Of a DNA stretch of 64,000 bases, positions 53,353 to 61,490 are shown piece by piece (position 1 is the first letter of the stretch; each line of letters opens with the position of its first letter). The notes below the pieces were generated by a model. The model saw nothing but the letters and a program-made list of their open reading frames with translations, made no database searches and was not told the origin of the DNA. The stretch is from Anaerolineae bacterium (GTDB lineage Bacteria; Chloroflexota; Anaerolineae; Aggregatilineales; Phototrophicaceae): contig JAJDZQ010000158.1 in the NCBI GenBank assembly GCA_022824565.1, forward strand, positions 1 to 64,000, given 5' to 3'. The position numbers and the translations under genes were made by a program.

Positions 53353-53631
53353 TCAGCGTCGCGTCACCGGCGTTGAGGGCCGCGAGGTTACCATGTGCGC
53401 GAAGCCTAGCAGCGCGAAGGCGGCCACAGTCGCCGGCAACAGGTGGATGGTGCCGATGCGCAGGTTGTCAAGTGAGAAGCTGTCGCCGATATATTGTCCC
53501 AGCAAAAAACCAACCCAACTGGTGACAACAAAGAGCACCAGCCGGCGCGCATCGCCGCCCGTCAAGACATAGAAGGCCAGCCCATACATGGTGGCGATGA
53601 TGCAAGCAAATGCGAATACGGGGTTGGGCAT
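53353..53631 (-). CDS. Small membrane protein, unknown
   Basis: 92 aa with about three hydrophobic helices, Gly- and aromatic-containing, ending in a charged tail. Located 3 bp upstream of the previous gene; the three together (53631 to 52629) probably form one unit. No family recognised. Confidence 0.6.
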   Translation of the reverse strand: MPNPVFAFACIIATMYGLAFYVLTGGDARRLVLFVVTSWVGFLLGQYIGDSFSLDNLRIGTIHLLPATVAAFALLGFAHMVTSRPSTPVTRR

Positions 53632-53718
53632 GCTGGTTGCACTTCGCGCGTCAATTGGTAAAATCGTAAATAGTGTAGCATAGAATCAAGTGATCGTCAT
53701 ACTGCAGCGGCTCTGCCC

Positions 53719-54858
53719 ATGAACCTCATCGATCTGGAGATTTTGATCCCGGCTTCGCCCGAGTTTATCTGGCGCTTCCTGGGTGATTTGCAGCAGATCC
53801 CCCGTTGGCAAAAAGGCGCGGAGACCATCACCTTCTTGTCGACGCAACATGAAGGACGGGGCACGCGTTGGCGCCAGTCGATGAGCAGCGGGCCCGACCA
53901 GGTTGTCGAGGTGAGCGCCTGGTACGAAACCCTCGGTTATACCTACCAGGTGGTCGCTGGCGCGGCGTATAACAAGAACCAGGGCCAGATCAAGCTGCGC
54001 GAAGTGCCCGAAGGCACCCTGGTTCGTTGGACCTTCCATTACGAGCCGGGCGGCGTGCTGGGCGGATTGCGCAATGCAGTCGGATTGAAAGGCAATGTGA
54101 GCAGCCAGATCCAAACCAGCCTGCGCAACCTGCATCAGTTGATCAGTCAGCAGTCGGGCGGCATCTCCACGCACGAAGCCAAAGCGACCATGCAAGAAGC
54201 GCCCGATGTCAGCGCGCGTTCCAGTTATGAGCCGCGACATCCCTCAGCCTATCGCGAGTCTGCGCATGACGACGCGTCTACCGAAGTCTATAGCGTCGAT
54301 GGCGATGCGAATCCCTTTGCTTTTGATTACGATATGGTGCCTATCCCAGCCAGTGAAGATGGCGATACGAAGCCGAACCCGGTCGCGCTGTCGGGTTTCA
54401 GCAGTTTGGCCGACGAGGTGAAGCTGGACGATACGCAGCCGATGGATATCGCTGTGCCAGCCACCGATCCTAAGCCGATTGTCGCCGAAGAAGCGCCACG
54501 CCAACCTGCGCAAGAGCCACGCCCGGCAAAGCCCGCGCCTCGCCAGCCCGTTCAAGAGCCGCCACTGGCAGCCCGGCCAACACGCCGCAAAGATATCGAT
54601 GCCGCCAGCATGAGCGTCTTCGAAATCTTCGGCTTGCAGAGGCCCAGCAAAGCGCTGCTGGGCAGCGAGCCGACAGCTAAATCCGCAGAAAACGCTGGTC
54701 AGCGCAGAGATGAGGAAGCGTCGCAACTTCCTGTTGATGAAATCGCTGCCAAACCCCCACTTGCCGCGCCGCAGCAGGAATCTGAGAGCAACTTGCGCGC
54801 TGTGACTGGCGCCCGCCGAGCCGCCCGCCGCCGCGCTATCCGTATGCGCCCACAATAA
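53719..54858 (+). CDS. SRPBCC domain protein with a long disordered tail
   Basis: 379 aa. N-terminal START-like (SRPBCC) domain of about 145 residues: EILIPASPEFIWRFLGDLQQ, VVEVSAWYETLGYTYQV, LVRWTFHYEPGG, ending in the long helix QIQTSLRNLHQLI. These domains hold hydrophobic ligands or lipids. The remaining about 230 residues are low complexity (Pro, Ala, Glu, Asp) with several short motifs repeated in spirit (for example QEPRPAKPAPRQP) and finish in a basic ARRAARRRAIRMRPQ tail. Probably a scaffold or membrane-adjacent protein. Monocistronic; tRNA-His lies downstream on the other strand. Confidence 0.72.
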   Translation: MNLIDLEILIPASPEFIWRFLGDLQQIPRWQKGAETITFLSTQHEGRGTRWRQSMSSGPDQVVEVSAWYETLGYTYQVVAGAAYNKNQGQIKLREVPEGTLVRWTFHYEPGGVLGGLRNAVGLKGNVSSQIQTSLRNLHQLISQQSGGISTHEAKATMQEAPDVSARSSYEPRHPSAYRESAHDDASTEVYSVDGDANPFAFDYDMVPIPASEDGDTKPNPVALSGFSSLADEVKLDDTQPMDIAVPATDPKPIVAEEAPRQPAQEPRPAKPAPRQPVQEPPLAARPTRRKDIDAASMSVFEIFGLQRPSKALLGSEPTAKSAENAGQRRDEEASQLPVDEIAAKPPLAAPQQESESNLRAVTGARRAARRRAIRMRPQ

Positions 54859-54872
54859 GCCGCGCCGCCCGC

Positions 54873-54900
54873 AAAGAAAAACGCCCACACGCGGCGGACG
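54873..54900 (-). terminator. Rho-independent terminator after tRNA-His
   Basis: Minus-strand hairpin with a 7 bp stem (CGTCCGC/GTGGGCG, two G-U pairs) and a short loop, followed by TTTTTCTTT. Directly downstream of tRNA-His. Confidence 0.75.
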
Positions 54901-54906
54901 TTGCTG

Positions 54907-54979
54907 GGTGGATGAAGGGACTTGAACCCTCAACCGCCTGAACCACAATCAGGTGCTCTGCCGTTGAGCTACATCCACC
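54907..54979 (-). tRNA. trnH: tRNA-His (anticodon GTG)
   Basis: Cloverleaf on the minus strand: acceptor stem GTGGATG/CATCCAC, anticodon arm CCTGATTGTGGTTCAGG with GTG at the anticodon, T-arm GGGTTCAAGTCCC. The extra G-1 of tRNA-His is present and pairs with a C73 discriminator. CCA is not encoded. A terminator follows at once. A substrate for queuosine modification (queA in this window). Confidence 0.95.
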
Positions 54980-54997
54980 ACATTCGCTGCTAGCCTA

Positions 54998-55672
54998 TCA
55001 GCTTTGCGGCGCAATTTCCAGTATGGGCTTGTGCGGTTTTGTCAAAATGAGCAGTTGCGCCGAACTGCCAGCCAACTGCACGACAGGCGCTTCTGCCATC
55101 AGCCCTGCTTCGCCGAAGTAGCCGCGCAAATCGCTGTGCTTGGGGAGTTGACGAGCCTGCCCGGTCAACCGATACAAGGAACGAATCAGGCTGCGCAGCG
55201 GTCCGCGGCCGTGCAATTCTCCAGCCAGGACGATACACACAGGCGCACCGGGCTGCAAGACGCGCTGCAACTCGTCCAGCGTCTGGCGATGGAAGATGAA
55301 GGCGGTGGGAAAAGTGCACACAACTGCCGCTATTTTTTCGGCTGGCAGAGGCAAGCGGTGGGCATGGCCACGAACAAACTTGCCGCTCAAGCCGGCGCGC
55401 CGCAGTTTTTTCTGCGCCAGCCTGCCCATAGTTGGCGACAAATCCAGCGCCAGGCTGCTATAGCCAGCAGCGTGCAAGTCGATTTGCAAATCGCCTGTGC
55501 CATGCGCCAACTCCAGCACCAGACCAGCAGCGGGCGGCGGCAAATATCGCATCGAGCTGCGCTGCCAAGCCCGCCAGCGCCCCAGCGAAACTGCCCGGCT
55601 GACAGCATCGTAGCTGAAAGCGCATTGGTTGTAGAGCAAGTGAAAGCCGCAGCGCCAAAGCCTGTTCAGCAT
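54998..55672 (-). CDS. Class I SAM-dependent methyltransferase
   Basis: 224 aa. Rossmann-fold motif I LVLELAHGTGDLQ (about 53-65), motif II region SLALDLSPTM, post motif PAEKIAAVVCTFPTAF. Ends in a beta-rich C-terminal part. Start at 55672 (MLNRLWRCGFHLLYN) overlaps the upstream GDPD gene by 7 bp. Substrate unknown; it looks like a lipid- or small-molecule-methyltransferase of the UbiE type. Confidence 0.8.
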   Translation of the reverse strand: MLNRLWRCGFHLLYNQCAFSYDAVSRAVSLGRWRAWQRSSMRYLPPPAAGLVLELAHGTGDLQIDLHAAGYSSLALDLSPTMGRLAQKKLRRAGLSGKFVRGHAHRLPLPAEKIAAVVCTFPTAFIFHRQTLDELQRVLQPGAPVCIVLAGELHGRGPLRSLIRSLYRLTGQARQLPKHSDLRGYFGEAGLMAEAPVVQLAGSSAQLLILTKPHKPILEIAPQS

Positions 55673-56412
55673 GACTCCAGCGCTGTCAAGACCGCCGCGG
55701 GATGATCGGTGATGAGGCTGTTGACGCCCAGCGCCCGCAACTGGCAGGCGCGCAGGGGATCGTTGACTGTCCAGACATTGACCAGGCAGCCGGCTGCGCG
55801 CGCTTGCTGCAGTAAATCCGCATCGACTCGTTCGTGCCACGGGTGCAGGGCAGCGCAGAAGTTCGCCATATCAGCGAGCTGCGACTGGCTTGCAATGCCA
55901 AATAAGTAGCCCAGCGGCACATCCGTACATGCTCGCAGGCGGCGCAGAACATCCGCGTCAAAAGATGAAACCAGCACGCGCGATTCCAGCTGGTGCTGGC
56001 GGATGCAGTCGGCGACCGCGTTTTCTATGCCCGGCGCGGCGGACTTGACTTCCACATTCACAAACAACCTGTCCCCGACAGCTGCGAAGACTTCGTCCAG
56101 TGTGGGGATGCGCTCGTTGGCGAATTGTGGCGAAAACCAGGCGCCGGCATCCAGTTTTTTCAGTTGTGCCAGGCGCATCTGTGCCACAGCGCCCTGTCCA
56201 TCCGTGGTGGTATCGACAGTCGCGTCATGAATCACCACCAACTGATGATCGCGCGTCAAATGCACATCCAGCTCGATGCCGTGCGCGCCTTGCTGCGCCG
56301 CCAATTCAAATGCCGCCAAGGTGTTTTGTGGCGCAAAAGCAGACGCGCCGCGATGCGCAAACACGGCTGTCTCGTTCGTTTGCAGCGCGTCCAGCAGGTT
56401 GTCAACGGGCAT
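55666..56412 (-). CDS. Glycerophosphodiester phosphodiesterase
   Basis: 248 aa, GDPD family. Catalytic motifs: FAHRGASAFAPQNTLAAF, ELDVHLTRDHQLVVIHDATVDTTTDG, and the later Glu/Lys positions VNVEVKS and the C-terminal VNVWTVNDPLRAC. Cuts glycerophosphodiesters to glycerol 3-phosphate and an alcohol; no signal peptide, so probably cytosolic (UgpQ-like). It follows the suf operon after 9 bp and may be read with it. Confidence 0.9.
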   Translation of the reverse strand: MPVDNLLDALQTNETAVFAHRGASAFAPQNTLAAFELAAQQGAHGIELDVHLTRDHQLVVIHDATVDTTTDGQGAVAQMRLAQLKKLDAGAWFSPQFANERIPTLDEVFAAVGDRLFVNVEVKSAAPGIENAVADCIRQHQLESRVLVSSFDADVLRRLRACTDVPLGYLFGIASQSQLADMANFCAALHPWHERVDADLLQQARAAGCLVNVWTVNDPLRACQLRALGVNSLITDHPAAVLTALESC

Positions 56413-56421
56413 GGCTGTCCC

Positions 56422-56748
56422 TTAGACCAAAATCTCTATGTTGGCGTCGTTTATGCGCGCTTCGTACCAAGGCACATCAATCTCGGCGGGGCTGCGCGTG
56501 GCGGCTCCACTGCGAATGTCAAAGCGACCGCCATGCCTTGGGCATTCAATTTCGTAGCCGGCCAGTTTGCTGGGCTGGTCGGCTTGGTCAAAAGCGAGCG
56601 CATTGCCATCGTGCGTGCACAAGTCTTCGATGGCATAGATCTTGCCGCCGACATTGAATACGGCTATCCAACGATTGTCGACGCCGAATACCTCGCGTTG
56701 GCCCGGGGCAATCTCGCTTGCTGCGCAAAGTGTAATCCATTTCTTCAT
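56422..56748 (-). CDS. Rieske-type [2Fe-2S] ferredoxin
   Basis: 108 aa. Rieske domain with CTHDGNAL and CPRHGGRFDIRSG, giving the CxH and CxxH ligands. No membrane helix, so a soluble ferredoxin. Starts TGATG over the sufU stop. Rieske ferredoxins occur inside suf operons of several Gram-positive lineages, where they may act in electron supply to assembly. Confidence 0.9.
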   Translation of the reverse strand: MKKWITLCAASEIAPGQREVFGVDNRWIAVFNVGGKIYAIEDLCTHDGNALAFDQADQPSKLAGYEIECPRHGGRFDIRSGAATRSPAEIDVPWYEARINDANIEILV

Positions 56749-57152
56749 CAGCCGACCTCGGTCAACGCCCAATCTTCCCTGGCGGCCGGACCATGCGCGC
56801 CCACCACCAGCACCTTCAGCGGCAGCAAAGCGCACTTGACCCGGTTGATGCTCAAGGGCAAGCCAATCATGTCCAGCAGCAGCTGTTTGTCTATGCGCCG
56901 CGCCTCGTCCAGCGGCATACCCAGCAATTCCTCGCCAAACATGGAGGCGGCTGCCAGGCAGATCGCGCAGCCTTCGCCATCCCAGCCGACCGCCGTGATG
57001 CAACCCGACTCGTCCACCGTCAATGTCAGACGCAGCCGGTCGCCACATAGCGGGTTTGCTTCTTCGTGGTCGAAGTCGTTGGGCTGCAGCAGCCCCCAGT
57101 TGCGCTGGTTGCGGGCGTGGTCGAGGATGAGTTCGCGAGCCAGGTCGTTCAC
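56748..57152 (-). CDS. sufU: SufU-type Fe-S scaffold/sulfur transfer protein
   Basis: 134 aa. NifU N-terminal family with the three conserved Cys in NPLCGDR, EGCAICL and VKCALLPLKVL, plus the SufU-like Asp. In related bacteria SufU takes sulfur from SufS; no SufS is encoded here. 5 bp before it ends sufD; the stop overlaps the ferredoxin start. Confidence 0.92.
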   Translation of the reverse strand: MNDLARELILDHARNQRNWGLLQPNDFDHEEANPLCGDRLRLTLTVDESGCITAVGWDGEGCAICLAAASMFGEELLGMPLDEARRIDKQLLLDMIGLPLSINRVKCALLPLKVLVVGAHGPAAREDWALTEVG

Positions 57153-57157
57153 AGCGC

Positions 57158-58492
57158 TCAGCCGATGATTTTGGCTTCTATCTCATCCATCAGTCGTTGG
57201 CGAACGCGCTCGAAGGGCACGCGCTGCAGCAATTCGTCGAAGAAGCCCTCGATGATCATCAGTTGGGCTTGTGGACGGGTGATGCCGCGGCTCATCAGAT
57301 AATAGATGGGCTCAGCTTCCAATGTGCCAAAGGTGGCGGCATGCGAACAAGCCACATCATCGGCTTCAATCTCCAGGCCCGGGATGCTGTCCATGCGCGC
57401 GCTGTCGCTGAGCATCAGGTTGCGACAGACTTGATAACCATCGATGCGCTGCATCTGCGGCAGCGACTTGATCATGCCTTGCCACAGGGTGCGAGCCTGG
57501 TCGCGGGCTGCGCCTTTGAAAAGCAAATCGGTATTCGTCAGCGGCGCATTGTGATTCTGCTGCGTGTCCAGATCGAAGAATTGATCGTGATCGGCGAAGA
57601 AGAAACCGCTGACCCGGGCATTCGCGCCCGCGCCCACCGCATCCACCTCGATGAAGGCTTTGGTCAGGCGGCTGCCCATGACGCCATTCACCCAATCCAA
57701 CTGGGCATCGCGCCCAACTATGCCGCGCTGATGGCTGAATTCGAACGTTTCCCGATTCCAGTCTTGCAGCGAAACATAACGCAAATTGCCGGCGGCGCCG
57801 ACGATGAGCTCGGTCGCGCCGATATAGGCTGATTGACGCGCTTGGTCAGCCGATGCATATTCGACTTGCATGGTGGCCTGGGCATTTTCTTCCAGCACGA
57901 CCAGCACATGACCCAGCGCCGTGCCCGCTTTGGTATTGAAGCAGACCACATGCAGCGGCAGCTCGGCGCTGATGTTGCGCGGCACATGCACAAAGACGCC
58001 ATAATCCCATAGCGCCGCGTGCAATGCCGCGAACTTGCCATCGGTTGGCTGCACCGCCTGTGTCATCAGGTGCTGCCTGACCAAGGCTTCATGGTCGCTT
58101 ATCGCGCTGCGCAAGTCTGTGAAGACCACGCCTTGCCGCGCCAAATCGTCCGCCAGCTGATAATGCACCACCTGCCCATCGACAAAGACCAGCAAACCGC
58201 CTTGTTCAGCGCCAGTCAGCGGCTCGAGGTTTTTGGCGGGCACGGCAGTGGCTGTCGCGCCATTGGCGTCTATCATGCGCTCGGCTTCATCCCACCGTAT
58301 GTGTCGATAATCTGTGCGCCGCCACTCTTCTTCCAGGTAGGGCATGGGCGTCGATTCATACATCCGCCAGGCTTGCATGCGCCGATCGCGCAGCCAGGCC
58401 GGTTCCGCGTTGGCTTTGCTGAGCGCTGCGACCTGCTCGCGCGTGTAATTTGGCGCTTGTGGGGTGGACGAACGCCTGCGTACAACTGCCAC
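57158..58492 (-). CDS. sufD: Fe-S assembly protein SufD
   Basis: 444 aa from a GTG with AGGAGAACCATA upstream. SufBD core family: EVDAVGAGANARVSGFFFAD, DTQQNHNAPLTNTDLLFKGA and the C-terminal SHAATFGTLEAEPIYYLMSRGI. Forms the SufBC2D complex. 34 bp after sufB. Confidence 0.93.
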   Translation of the reverse strand: MAVVRRRSSTPQAPNYTREQVAALSKANAEPAWLRDRRMQAWRMYESTPMPYLEEEWRRTDYRHIRWDEAERMIDANGATATAVPAKNLEPLTGAEQGGLLVFVDGQVVHYQLADDLARQGVVFTDLRSAISDHEALVRQHLMTQAVQPTDGKFAALHAALWDYGVFVHVPRNISAELPLHVVCFNTKAGTALGHVLVVLEENAQATMQVEYASADQARQSAYIGATELIVGAAGNLRYVSLQDWNRETFEFSHQRGIVGRDAQLDWVNGVMGSRLTKAFIEVDAVGAGANARVSGFFFADHDQFFDLDTQQNHNAPLTNTDLLFKGAARDQARTLWQGMIKSLPQMQRIDGYQVCRNLMLSDSARMDSIPGLEIEADDVACSHAATFGTLEAEPIYYLMSRGITRPQAQLMIIEGFFDELLQRVPFERVRQRLMDEIEAKIIG

Positions 58493-58526
58493 TATGGTTC
58501 TCCTGTGTTTGCGTTGCCGATGCCGA

Positions 58527-59975
58527 CTAACCGATCGAGCCTTCCAGCTGGATCTGGATCAAGCGATTTAACTCCAGCGCGTATTCCATGGGCAACTCTT
58601 TGACGAGCGGCTCCAGGAAGCCATTGACGATCATGGCATTGGCTTCGTCTTCGCCCATACCGCGGCTCATCAGATAAAATAGCTGGTCTTCGCCGACCTT
58701 GCTGACAGATGCTTCGTGCCCCATGGTGACATCTTTGGCATCAATTTCGATGGTCGGGTAGGTATCAGAGCGGCTGAAATCGTCCAGCAGCAGGGCATCG
58801 CAAACGACATTGCTTTTGCTGCTGCTCGCGGCTTCATCAATTTTCAGCAACCCACGATAGCTGGCGCGTCCACCATCTTTGCTGATGGATTTGCTGATGA
58901 TTTGGCTGGTTGTGTTGGGCGCGAGGTGCGTGATCTTTGCGCCGGCATCTTGGTGCTGCCCATGGCCGGCAAAGGCGATCGAGAGCACTTCGCCATGCGC
59001 GCCTTCGCCACGCAAGACCACAGCCGGGTATTTCATGGTCAGGCGGCTGCCCAAATTGCCATCGACCCACTCCATGGTGGCGTCTTCTTCGGCGACAGCG
59101 CGCTTGGTGACCAGGTTGTAGACATTGTTCGACCAATTCTGAATGGTGGTGTAGCGACACCGTCCGCCCTTCTTGACGATGATTTCGACCACGGCGCTGT
59201 GCAAGCTGTCGCTGCTGTAGATGGGCGCGGTGCAGCCTTCGACATAGTGCACATAAGCGCCTTCGTCCACGATGATCAATGTGCGCTCAAATTGCCCCAT
59301 ATTCTGCGTATTGATGCGGAAGTAGGCTTGCAGCGGCATCTCGACCTGGACGCCAGGCGGGACATAAATGAAGCTGCCGCCAGACCACACCGCTGTATTC
59401 AACGCGGCAAACTTGTTGTCGTTGGAGGGGATGACCTTGCCAAAATACTCCTGGACGATGTCTGGATATTCGCGCAAGCCCGTATCCATATCCAGGAAGA
59501 TGACGCCCTGCTCCTCCAGATTTTCCTGGATTTTGTGGTAGACCGATTCGCTGTCGTACTGCGCGCTGACCCCATGCAGAAATTTTTGTTCCGCCTCGGG
59601 GATGCCCAGCTTGTCGAAGGTTTCCTTGATTTCGGCGGGAACTTCGTCCCAGTCCTGCTCGGTCTTGTCGGTGGCGCGGACATAATAATAGATGTCGTCA
59701 TAGTCGATCTGGTTGAGATCGCCACCCCATTGCGGCGTCGGCTTGTCCAAGAAGATATGGTAGGCCTCGACGCGCCGGTCGGTCATCCATTGCGGCTCGT
59801 CTTTCATCGCGCTGATTTGCCTGACGATCGTTTCGTTCACGCCTTTTTGGCTCTTGAAAGCGTAATCGACATCGTCATCATGGAAGCCGTATTTTTCGGC
59901 ATAGCTCAAGCCGACATTTTTGAGGGCTTCTTCTTCGTGCGTTAGCTGTTTCTCGCTCTGGACTACATCTATCAT
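58527..59975 (-). CDS. sufB: Fe-S assembly protein SufB
   Basis: 482 aa scaffold subunit. Family signatures: [54 protein letters not shown], and [18 protein letters not shown]. The start at 59975 ([10 protein letters not shown]) has CGGAGAGCGAC before it; the in-frame TTG at 59996 is less likely. Confidence 0.95.
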   Translation of the reverse strand: MIDVVQSEKQLTHEEEALKNVGLSYAEKYGFHDDDVDYAFKSQKGVNETIVRQISAMKDEPQWMTDRRVEAYHIFLDKPTPQWGGDLNQIDYDDIYYYVRATDKTEQDWDEVPAEIKETFDKLGIPEAEQKFLHGVSAQYDSESVYHKIQENLEEQGVIFLDMDTGLREYPDIVQEYFGKVIPSNDNKFAALNTAVWSGGSFIYVPPGVQVEMPLQAYFRINTQNMGQFERTLIIVDEGAYVHYVEGCTAPIYSSDSLHSAVVEIIVKKGGRCRYTTIQNWSNNVYNLVTKRAVAEEDATMEWVDGNLGSRLTMKYPAVVLRGEGAHGEVLSIAFAGHGQHQDAGAKITHLAPNTTSQIISKSISKDGGRASYRGLLKIDEAASSSKSNVVCDALLLDDFSRSDTYPTIEIDAKDVTMGHEASVSKVGEDQLFYLMSRGMGEDEANAMIVNGFLEPLVKELPMEYALELNRLIQIQLEGSIG

Positions 59976-60000
59976 GTCGCTCTCCGTTGCAGGCAAGATG

Positions 60001-60216
60001 TCACTGCATTAGGTGGACTAGAAGCGCCGCCATTGCCAATTGCGTACTGAGCAAAAACCCGATGACGGCCAACTGCGTGGCGACCAAGCACTTGATTAGG
60101 CGCGTCTCCAGCTGGGCAAGGTCGGTTCTGGATGTCAAGTTTTCCTGCTGGGCCTCGACCGCTGTGAGTCGTCTGTCCAGCGCCAGCATGGCAGGGTTAT
60201 CCATGTTGGTTTCCAT
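60001..60216 (-). CDS. Small coiled-coil/membrane protein inside the suf operon
   Basis: 71 aa between sufC and sufB. About 1-40 is a predicted coiled coil ([31 protein letters not shown]), about 46-68 a membrane helix. Spaced 11 bp from sufC and 25 bp from sufB, so co-transcribed. No family recognised. Whether it tethers the Suf complex or is incidental is unknown. Confidence 0.6.
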   Translation of the reverse strand: METNMDNPAMLALDRRLTAVEAQQENLTSRTDLAQLETRLIKCLVATQLAVIGFLLSTQLAMAALLVHLMQ

Positions 60217-60227
60217 CGACTCCTCTC

Positions 60228-61019
60228 TTAGGCAGGTGTCTGCTCAAGCGCGCCATGCTCCTCGCGGATCCACTCGTAGCCCTTTTCTTCGAGCGTCAGC
60301 GCCAGCTCGGGTCCGCCACTTTGCACGATGCGCCCGGCGAACATCACATGCACACGATCTGGCTTGATGTAATTGAGCATGCGTTGATAGTGGGTGATCA
60401 CCAGCGCGCCCATGTCGGGACCCGTCAGCGAGTTGACGCCATCGGCCACGATGCGCAGGGCGTCGATATCCAGCCCGGAGTCGGTTTCGTCCAGCACGGC
60501 GATGCGCGGCTCTAGCACAGCCATTTGCAAGACCTCGGCCCGTTTCTTTTCGCCGCCGCTGAAACCTTCGTTCAAATAGCGGCCGGCGAAGGCATGGTCG
60601 ATTTGCAGCTGCGACATCTTCTGGCGCATCATGCGGGCGAAGCGCGGGATGGGGATGCCTTTGCTTTCGGGGTCATCGGCTTTCATGCGAGCGTTGATGG
60701 CATGGCGCAAGAAATTGCCCAAGGTTACGCCGGGGATGGCCACAGGATATTGGAATGCCAAAAACAAGCCAGCCCGACTGCGTTCGTCCGGCTCCATCTC
60801 CAGCACATCTTCGCCATTCAACAGCACCTCGCCAGCAGTAACTTCGTAGGCAGGGTTGCCCATCAGCACATTCGCCAATGTGCTCTTGCCTGATCCGTTG
60901 GGACCCATCAACGCGTGGATCTCGCCCTGACGCACAAGCAGATTCACGCCACGCAGAATCGGGCTTTCGTCGCCATCCACGCAGGCATGCAAGTCGCGTA
61001 TCTCTAGTGTTACACCCAT
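60228..61019 (-). CDS. sufC: Fe-S assembly ATPase SufC
   Basis: 263 aa ABC-type ATPase of the SufBC2D complex. Walker A GPNGSGKST, signature FSGGEKKRAEVLQM, Walker B AVLDETDSGLDIDAL; QYPVAIPGVTL Q-loop. First gene of the operon; AGAGGAGAAC upstream. Preceded by a dyad and a TTGACA-17-TACACT promoter. Confidence 0.96.
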   Translation of the reverse strand: MGVTLEIRDLHACVDGDESPILRGVNLLVRQGEIHALMGPNGSGKSTLANVLMGNPAYEVTAGEVLLNGEDVLEMEPDERSRAGLFLAFQYPVAIPGVTLGNFLRHAINARMKADDPESKGIPIPRFARMMRQKMSQLQIDHAFAGRYLNEGFSGGEKKRAEVLQMAVLEPRIAVLDETDSGLDIDALRIVADGVNSLTGPDMGALVITHYQRMLNYIKPDRVHVMFAGRIVQSGGPELALTLEEKGYEWIREEHGALEQTPA

Positions 61020-61054
61020 TCGCGGCAGTTCTCCTCTCGCAAGGGGGGTTTAAT

Positions 61055-61081
61055 GTCGGTTAAATTGATTTTGTAACCGAC
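61055..61081 (-). promoter_or_regulatory. Candidate suf operator (dyad GTCGGTTA-N11-TAACCGAC)
   Basis: Perfect 8 bp inverted arms (61055-61062 and 61074-61081), 19 bp centre to centre. They lie about 15 bp downstream of the -10 of the suf promoter and 36 bp before sufC, a position where a bound repressor would block early elongation. Could equally be an RNA hairpin. The identity of a regulator (Rrf2/SufR-like or other) is not known. Confidence 0.6.
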
Positions 61082-61095
61082 CACAATTCTCATGC

Positions 61096-61124
61096 AGTGT
61101 AGCAGTGGATCTACAACTTGTCAA
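61096..61124 (-). promoter_or_regulatory. Promoter of the suf operon
   Basis: TTGACA (61119-61124) and TACACT (61096-61101) on the minus strand with a 17 bp spacer, a near-consensus housekeeping promoter, with transcription start expected around 61089. Confidence 0.75.
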
Positions 61125-61170
61125 TACAAGGGCGCGGGCAGTCCCAAGTTGCCTGACAGCCCGCGCTATG

Positions 61171-61381
61171 CCACCCACCCCAAACCCCTCCCCCAGAACG
61201 AACTGAGGATTGGACAGGTTTTTCTACCCTATCCCCGGCCCTTCTCCATATCCATAGGGAAGGAAGACTCGTCGAGCAACCTGTGCGATACTTGCTACTC
61301 TGCAAGAAATGATCATCAGATTTCATTTTCTCTGCATGCCCCCCTCCCTGATGCTTCGGGGAGGGGTGTGGGGTGGGGGTG
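61171..61381. repeat. Dispersed inverted-repeat element, copy 2 (full-length, MITE-like)
   Basis: In the 470 bp spacer between suf and opp. Ends are terminal inverted repeats: CACCCCAAACCCCTCCCC on the left (within 61171-61196) and, as reverse complement, CACCCCACACCCCTCCCC on the right (within 61357-61380), one mismatch in 18. Internal hairpin CCCTCCCTGATGCTTCGGGGAGGG (61342-61365). 61222-61380 matches the reverse complement of copy 1 at 2936-3096. No transposase and no coding potential, so a non-autonomous element or REP-like structure. The rest of the spacer holds the suf and opp promoters. Confidence 0.75.
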
Positions 61382-61428
61382 TAGCAGTGCAAATCTACAA
61401 AATTCGCTACTCCCAAAGTTTGCCTTGC

Positions 61429-61457
61429 TTGACGCAATTTTGTAAATTGTCTACAAT
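61429..61457 (+). promoter_or_regulatory. opp promoter with a palindrome in the spacer
   Basis: TTGACG (61429-61434), 17 bp, TACAAT (61452-61457). The spacer holds a perfect palindrome CAATTT-TGT-AAATTG (61435-61449), a likely repressor site. Because transcription starts near 61464, an in-frame ATG at 61458 is unlikely to be the oppD start. Confidence 0.7.
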
Positions 61458-61490
61458 ATGACAATATCAATAGGAAGAGTGTCTGCCCAG

